DNA of 8,710 nt, from positions 1-8,710 of the forward strand of contig CANQCC010000064.1 in the NCBI GenBank assembly GCA_947589635.1. Direction: 5' to 3'. Below, one piece after another: positions 4,834-8,710 of the stretch. Source of the DNA: an uncultured Clostridia bacterium (lineage in GTDB: Bacteria > Bacillota > Clostridia > Christensenellales > CAG-917). A program made the position numbers and the translations under genes. How positions within the stretch are numbered: the stretch's first letter is position 1; each line of letters starts with the position of its first letter. The notes beneath the pieces are model-generated. The model was not told where the DNA came from. It saw only the letters and a program-made list of their open reading frames with translations, and did no database searches.

Positions 4834-5739
4834 TTATTTCCTCTCAAGTTCCAAAGCGCGCCAATCGTCCTCGGCAAGTCGCCTTGTCACGCGATAGCCC
4901 GCTTTCTCATAACTTTGTACGACCTCATCAAGGCGGGAGTCAATTATGCCGCTCAGCACTATTTTCCCGCCCTCGTTGAGGTGCGCGCCGATGTCCTTTG
5001 ACAGCCTGATGAGTATGTCCGCCGTGATGTTTGCAAGGATCAAATCCGCCTTGATATCCTTCTTTATAAGGTCCTCACATTCCACGGTGACATCGACCGC
5101 GTTGTTTTTCGCGTTTTGGGCAGCGAACTCCGCGGCGAGGGGGTCGATATCGCACATATACACGCTCTTTGCCCTCGTAAGCGCGGCGGCGATGCCCAAA
5201 ATTCCGCTTCCGCAGCCCACGTCTATGACGTCCTTACCCGTCGCCTCCATAAGTTCGAGGCACATCCTCGTCGTGGCGTGCGAGCCCGTGCCGAACGCCA
5301 TGCCGGGATCGAGGCGCATGATGTTTTCGCCCTCCTCTGGCGTATATTTTATCCAGGAGGGCACGACGGTTATATGCTTTGTCTTTATTGGGCGATAATA
5401 TTTTTTCCACTCGTTCTCATAGTCCGCGCCGTCAATGACGCTTGAGGATATCTCGCCGTAGTTCACTCCGCCCGCTCTTTTCATCTCGAGGAGCCTGTCC
5501 TCAAGTCTGCGCGCAAAACCCGTATCGTCGATGTCCACGACCGTAGACACCTTGACGTCGTCGCTCATATTCAGCACGCTCTCGTCCACATAATCCCAGA
5601 TGACGTCGCTTTTTACAAGCTGCGCAAAGTCGTTTTTGTCAAGTATGGAAACGCCGCCCGCGCCCGCGTCGAACATTGCCGATGAGACGAGGTCGGCATT
5701 TGCCGAATCGGTTATCACTGTGATCGATTGATATTTCAT
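4834..5739 (-). CDS. prmA: Ribosomal protein L11 methyltransferase (PrmA)
   Basis: This 301-residue protein trimethylates amino groups of ribosomal protein L11 in the well-studied homologues. An N-terminal substrate-recognition domain (about 1-95) is followed by a class I methyltransferase domain. The family signature DPGMAFGTGSHATT is at 144-157, SAM motif I DVGCGSGILG at 173-182, the acidic CDID at 196-199 and the PrmA motif NITADIL at 237-243. The C-terminal DDWRAL is also typical. The ATG at 5739 has AGGTG eight bases upstream. It lies 35 bp after dnaJ on the same strand, the usual place for prmA in Bacillota heat-shock operons. Nothing is truncated or unusual. Confidence 0.96.
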   Translation of the reverse strand: MKYQSITVITDSANADLVSSAMFDAGAGGVSILDKNDFAQLVKSDVIWDYVDESVLNMSDDVKVSTVVDIDDTGFARRLEDRLLEMKRAGGVNYGEISSSVIDGADYENEWKKYYRPIKTKHITVVPSWIKYTPEEGENIMRLDPGMAFGTGSHATTRMCLELMEATGKDVIDVGCGSGILGIAAALTRAKSVYMCDIDPLAAEFAAQNAKNNAVDVTVECEDLIKKDIKADLILANITADILIRLSKDIGAHLNEGGKIVLSGIIDSRLDEVVQSYEKAGYRVTRRLAEDDWRALELERK

Positions 5740-5774
5740 AAATTTTGCACCTATGTAATCGCGCCTATTTCAAG

Positions 5775-6917
5775 TTATTTCTTGTCCTGAAACGCCTTCT
5801 TCATGGGGTATTGTTTTGCCTCGAAGGACGCGTCCAGCTTTTTAAGCAACTCCTTTTGTTCGCGCGTGATGTTCTTTGGGACTTCGACCACTATGGTGAC
5901 GTACAGATCTCCTCTCGATTCGCTGCGCAATTTCTTTATGCCGGCGCCTCTTATCTTCAGCACGTCGCCGCTCTGCGTGCATTCGGGGATCTTGAGTTCG
6001 TGCACTCCGTAGGGAGTCGGGACGGATACCGTGCAGCCGATCGCCGCCTCGCAAAAGCTGATGGGATATTCGAAGTACAGATCGAATTCCTTCCTCACAA
6101 ACAGCTTATGCGGCTTGACGGTGACTTCCACGACAAGCGAGCCTCTCTCGCCGCCGTTCGCGCCGTCGTTGCCCTCGCCGTGATAGGTTATGCGCTGCCC
6201 GCTGTCTATGCCAGCGGGGATGTTGACGGTTATGTCGCGCGCCTTGACCACTCTTCCCTGACCCGAGCACGCCTGGCAAGGTTCGGTGACTATCTTGCCT
6301 CTGCCCTTGCAGGTCGGACACACGTTTGTGGTGCTGATCTGCCCAAACGGAGTGCGCTGAGTCGCGGTGACTTGCCCGCGCCCGCCGCATTGCGGACAGA
6401 CCTTGAAGCTCTTGCCGTCCTTGGCGCCCGTGCCCGAACACGAAGCGCACTGCTCCGTGCGTTTGACGGATATCACGCGCTTTGCGCCGCTGACGGACTC
6501 CTCGAAGGATATCGTAACGCCGACAAGAATATCCCTGCCGCGCTGCGGAGCGTTCGCCCTTTGCTGGGCGCTGCCGCCCGTGGCAAATCCGCTGAATATG
6601 GACGAGAACAGGTCGTCCACGTCAAATCCAAAGCCGCCCGCGCCGCCCGAAAATCCGCCGAAGCCGCCCGCGCCCATCTGAGGCCCGTTTTCGTCGCCGT
6701 ACCTGTCGTACGCCGCGCGCTTCTGATCGTCGGAGAGCACTTCATAGGCATGATTTATCTCCTTGAATTTCTCCTCCGCCGCCTTCTTTTCCGCCTCGGG
6801 CTTTGTGGTATAGAGGTCGGGATGGTATTTTTTTGCCATCTGCCTGTATGCGGCTTTGATCTCGTCCGCGCTCGCCGTCTTTGCGACGCCTAAGATTTCA
6901 TAATAGTTTTGTGCCAT
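5775..6917 (-). CDS. dnaJ: Chaperone protein DnaJ (type A Hsp40)
   Basis: This complete 380-residue type A J-protein stimulates DnaK ATPase and delivers unfolded clients. The J domain (about 4-73) has the essential HPD at 32-34. A Gly/Phe-rich linker spans about 78-115. The zinc-binding region contains four CxxCxGxG repeats starting at C157, C174, C200 and C214, all with intact cysteines. The C-terminal substrate-binding domains follow to about 350. The ATG at 6917 gives the standard MAQNYYEILGV start. Its Shine-Dalgarno is poor: AAAAAGG ends only two bases before the ATG, and a TAAGG 12 bases upstream forms the foot of the dnaK-dnaJ hairpin (6931-6961). It lies 66 bp after dnaK and 35 bp before prmA. 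Confidence 0.97.
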   Translation of the reverse strand: MAQNYYEILGVAKTASADEIKAAYRQMAKKYHPDLYTTKPEAEKKAAEEKFKEINHAYEVLSDDQKRAAYDRYGDENGPQMGAGGFGGFSGGAGGFGFDVDDLFSSIFSGFATGGSAQQRANAPQRGRDILVGVTISFEESVSGAKRVISVKRTEQCASCSGTGAKDGKSFKVCPQCGGRGQVTATQRTPFGQISTTNVCPTCKGRGKIVTEPCQACSGQGRVVKARDITVNIPAGIDSGQRITYHGEGNDGANGGERGSLVVEVTVKPHKLFVRKEFDLYFEYPISFCEAAIGCTVSVPTPYGVHELKIPECTQSGDVLKIRGAGIKKLRSESRGDLYVTIVVEVPKNITREQKELLKKLDASFEAKQYPMKKAFQDKK

Positions 6918-6930
6918 AGCCTTTTTATGC

Positions 6931-6961
6931 CTTAGCGCAACGGGACTCCCGTTGCGCTAAG
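6931..6961 (-). promoter_or_regulatory. Perfect 14-bp hairpin between dnaK and dnaJ
   Basis: Positions 6931-6944 pair perfectly with 6948-6961, leaving a three-base loop. Neither strand has a T run after it (minus strand continues GCATAAAAAGG), so it is not a standard intrinsic terminator. It starts 22 bases after the dnaK stop and its far foot overlaps a possible dnaJ Shine-Dalgarno. Likely roles are mRNA 3'-end protection or processing that sets the dnaK:dnaJ ratio; this is inference. Confidence 0.75.
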
Positions 6962-6983
6962 AGAATTTTATGTCGTTTTATGT

Positions 6984-8710
6984 TCAGTCTACGGTGCCGT
7001 CCACTCCGCCGTCGCCGTCCGCGCCGTTGCCGTTTGCGTCAAAGCCTGCCTGTTTTGCCGCCTCCGCAGCCGCTTCGGGGTTTTGCTGATAGAACTTTGT
7101 GAAGATGGGGTCGCTGACCTTGGTAAGTTTCTCCACGGTTTCCTTCACGGCCTCTTCGGTCTCCGCCTTTTCAAGCTCTTCCTTTGCGACTTTTGTCGCG
7201 TCGAGCACCGCGGTCTTGTCCGCTTCCTCAAGTTTGTCGCCGTTTTCGCTCACAAATTTTTCCATAGCGAACACAAGTTGCTCCGCTCCGTTCTTTGCGT
7301 CCACGAGAGCGCGGCGCTTCTTGTCCTCTTCCGCATACTTCTCGGCGTCCTTGACGGCGGCGTCGATGTCCGCCTCGGTGAGGTTGGAAGACGCGGTTAT
7401 CGTGATGGATTGCGATTTATTTGTCGCCTTATCCATAGCCTTGACGGACACTATGCCGTTTGCGTCTATGTCGAAGGTGACCTCTATTTGCGGGATCCCT
7501 CTCGGCGCGGGAGCTATGCCGACAAGTTCGAACCTGCCAAGCGTCTTGTTGTCGCGCGCAAATTGCCTCTCGCCCTGCAAAACGTGGATGTCGACCGCGG
7601 TCTGATTGTCTGCTGCGGTGCTGAACACCTGAGATTTGCTTGTGGGGATGGTCGTGTTGCGGTCTATAAGTTTTGTAAATACGCCGCCCAGCGTCTCTAT
7701 GCCGAGGGAAAGCGGGGTCACGTCAAGAAGAAGCATATCCTTGACTTCGCCAGCGAGCACGCCGCCCTGAATAGCCGCTCCAAGCGCGACGCATTCGTCG
7801 GGGTTGATGCCCTTATAAGGCTCCTTGCCCGTGATGGCTTTTACGCTGTCGTAAACCGCGGGGATACGCGTGGAGCCGCCCACCATGATGACCTTCGCGA
7901 TGTCGCCGTAGCTGAGTCCCGCCTCTTTAAGCGCGTCCTTCATGGGGCCTACCGTCGCCTTGACGAGGTCCTCGGTGAGGGAGTCGAACTTTGCTCTTGT
8001 GATGTCCATATCGAGGTGCATAGGCACTCCGTTGTTCATCGTGATGAAAGGCAGGGATATCTTGGCTTTTGTCACGCCGGAGAGGTCGATCTTTGCCTTT
8101 TCGGCGGCCTCTTTAATGCGCTGCATGGCCATCTTGTCCCCCGAAAGGTCCACTCCGTTGGACTTCTTGAACTCGCCGACCACCCAATCCATTATGCGTT
8201 TGTCGAAGTCGTCGCCGCCAAGACGGTTGTTACCCGACGTCGCAAGCACTTCGAAGACTCCGTCGCCAAGCTCGAGGACGCTTACGTCGAACGTGCCTCC
8301 GCCAAGGTCGAAGATGAGCACTTTCTGATTTTTGTTTTCATCCTTGTCGATGCCGTACGCAAGCGACGCCGCTGTAGGCTCGTTTATTATGCGCTTGACG
8401 TCAAGACCCGCGATCTTGCCCGCGTCTTTAGTCGCCTGACGCTGTGCGTCCGTGAAGTAGGCGGGGACTGTGATGACTGCCTCAGTAACTTTTTCGCCGA
8501 GATATTTTTCCGCGTCGTTCTTAAGCTTTGTGAGGATCATTGCGGAAATTTCCTGAGGCGTATATTCTTTGCCCTCGATATTTACCTTATAGTTGGAGCC
8601 CATCTCTCTCTTGATGGAGCTGACGGTGTGTTCGGGATTTGCGACCGCCTGACGCTTTGCAATCTCGCCCACAAGTCTCTCGCCGTCTTTAGTGAACGCC
8701 ACGACGGACG
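6984..8710 (-). CDS. dnaK: Chaperone protein DnaK (Hsp70), 5' end outside the window
   Basis: About 575 residues are visible; roughly the first 40, including the phosphate-1 loop, lie beyond the right edge. The reading frame is open to the last base, so the GTG at 8702 is an internal valine, not a start. Counting from that valine, the nucleotide-binding domain shows FDLGGGTFDVS (131-141) and VGGSTRIP (274-281). The interdomain linker is KDMLLLDV (321-328), followed by the beta-sandwich substrate domain and the helical lid. The short NBD form (MGSNYKVNIEGKEYTPQEIS region) is of the Gram-positive type. The tail is Gly/Asp/Asn-rich, ending DGGVDGTVD, without the usual acidic EYEEV-like end. It acts with DnaJ and GrpE in ATP-driven folding. 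HrcA/CIRCE control, usual in this phylum, would lie outside the window. Confidence 0.97.
   Translation of the reverse strand, partial: SVVAFTKDGERLVGEIAKRQAVANPEHTVSSIKREMGSNYKVNIEGKEYTPQEISAMILTKLKNDAEKYLGEKVTEAVITVPAYFTDAQRQATKDAGKIAGLDVKRIINEPTAASLAYGIDKDENKNQKVLIFDLGGGTFDVSVLELGDGVFEVLATSGNNRLGGDDFDKRIMDWVVGEFKKSNGVDLSGDKMAMQRIKEAAEKAKIDLSGVTKAKISLPFITMNNGVPMHLDMDITRAKFDSLTEDLVKATVGPMKDALKEAGLSYGDIAKVIMVGGSTRIPAVYDSVKAITGKEPYKGINPDECVALGAAIQGGVLAGEVKDMLLLDVTPLSLGIETLGGVFTKLIDRNTTIPTSKSQVFSTAADNQTAVDIHVLQGERQFARDNKTLGRFELVGIAPAPRGIPQIEVTFDIDANGIVSVKAMDKATNKSQSITITASSNLTEADIDAAVKDAEKYAEEDKKRRALVDAKNGAEQLVFAMEKFVSENGDKLEEADKTAVLDATKVAKEELEKAETEEAVKETVEKLTKVSDPIFTKFYQQNPEAAAEAAKQAGFDANGNGADGDGGVDGTVD

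Noticed and set aside
5745..6893. Long plus-strand ORF (382 codons) antisense to dnaJ
   Set aside because: It mirrors the GC-rich third positions of dnaJ, with Ala/Arg-rich low-complexity translation and no recognisable domain.
6931..6961. RNA thermometer controlling dnaJ
   Set aside because: A 14-bp perfect GC-containing stem is too stable to melt in a physiological heat-shock range, and only the last base pairs touch a possible ribosome site.

Overview
The window looks like chromosomal DNA from a Gram-positive bacterium of the Bacillota, probably a Clostridia-like lineage of moderate GC content. Two things support this. The minus strand carries dnaK-dnaJ-prmA-rsmE-mtaB-hinT followed by rpsU, the order familiar from that phylum. 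The visible part of DnaK also has the short form of the nucleotide-binding domain, without the insertion typical of Gram-negative homologues. The lineage call is inference, and species cannot be read from this window.

Layout from left to right. Positions 1-263 hold two exact 74-bp direct repeats, each made of the 3' end of a tRNA gene plus its terminator. Between them lies a roughly 130-bp stretch (62-191) built almost entirely of hairpins and bounded by inverted copies of a tRNA T-arm sequence. An intact tRNA-Val(CAC) gene follows at 243-319 (minus). Then come a plus-facing intrinsic terminator, rpsU (minus) and a near-consensus rpsU promoter. A divergent plus-strand pair follows: a two-domain MmcQ/YjbR-family protein with a TTG start, and tcdA. 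A hairpin-rich convergent intergenic region (2221-2386) separates this pair from a long minus-strand block that reads, in transcription order, dnaK (cut by the window edge), dnaJ, prmA, rsmE, mtaB, hinT.

The genes share a proteostasis and translation theme. DnaK/DnaJ fold proteins, PrmA methylates ribosomal protein L11, RsmE methylates 16S rRNA, rpsU encodes a small-subunit protein, and tRNA-Val is a translation substrate. TcdA and MtaB both further modify the same tRNA nucleoside, t6A37, by different chemistry. HinT is a purine nucleoside phosphoramidase-type HIT protein.

All protein-coding genes belong to recognisable families. The part that known gene families do not explain is the left end: a compact, palindrome-packed element tied to tRNA-Val 3'-end duplication, possibly part of a tandem array with a 189-bp period that continues off the window. 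Smaller points of interest are a perfect 14-bp hairpin between dnaK and dnaJ, a DnaK C-terminus without the usual acidic motif, and a possible short leader ORF upstream of the yjbR-like gene.
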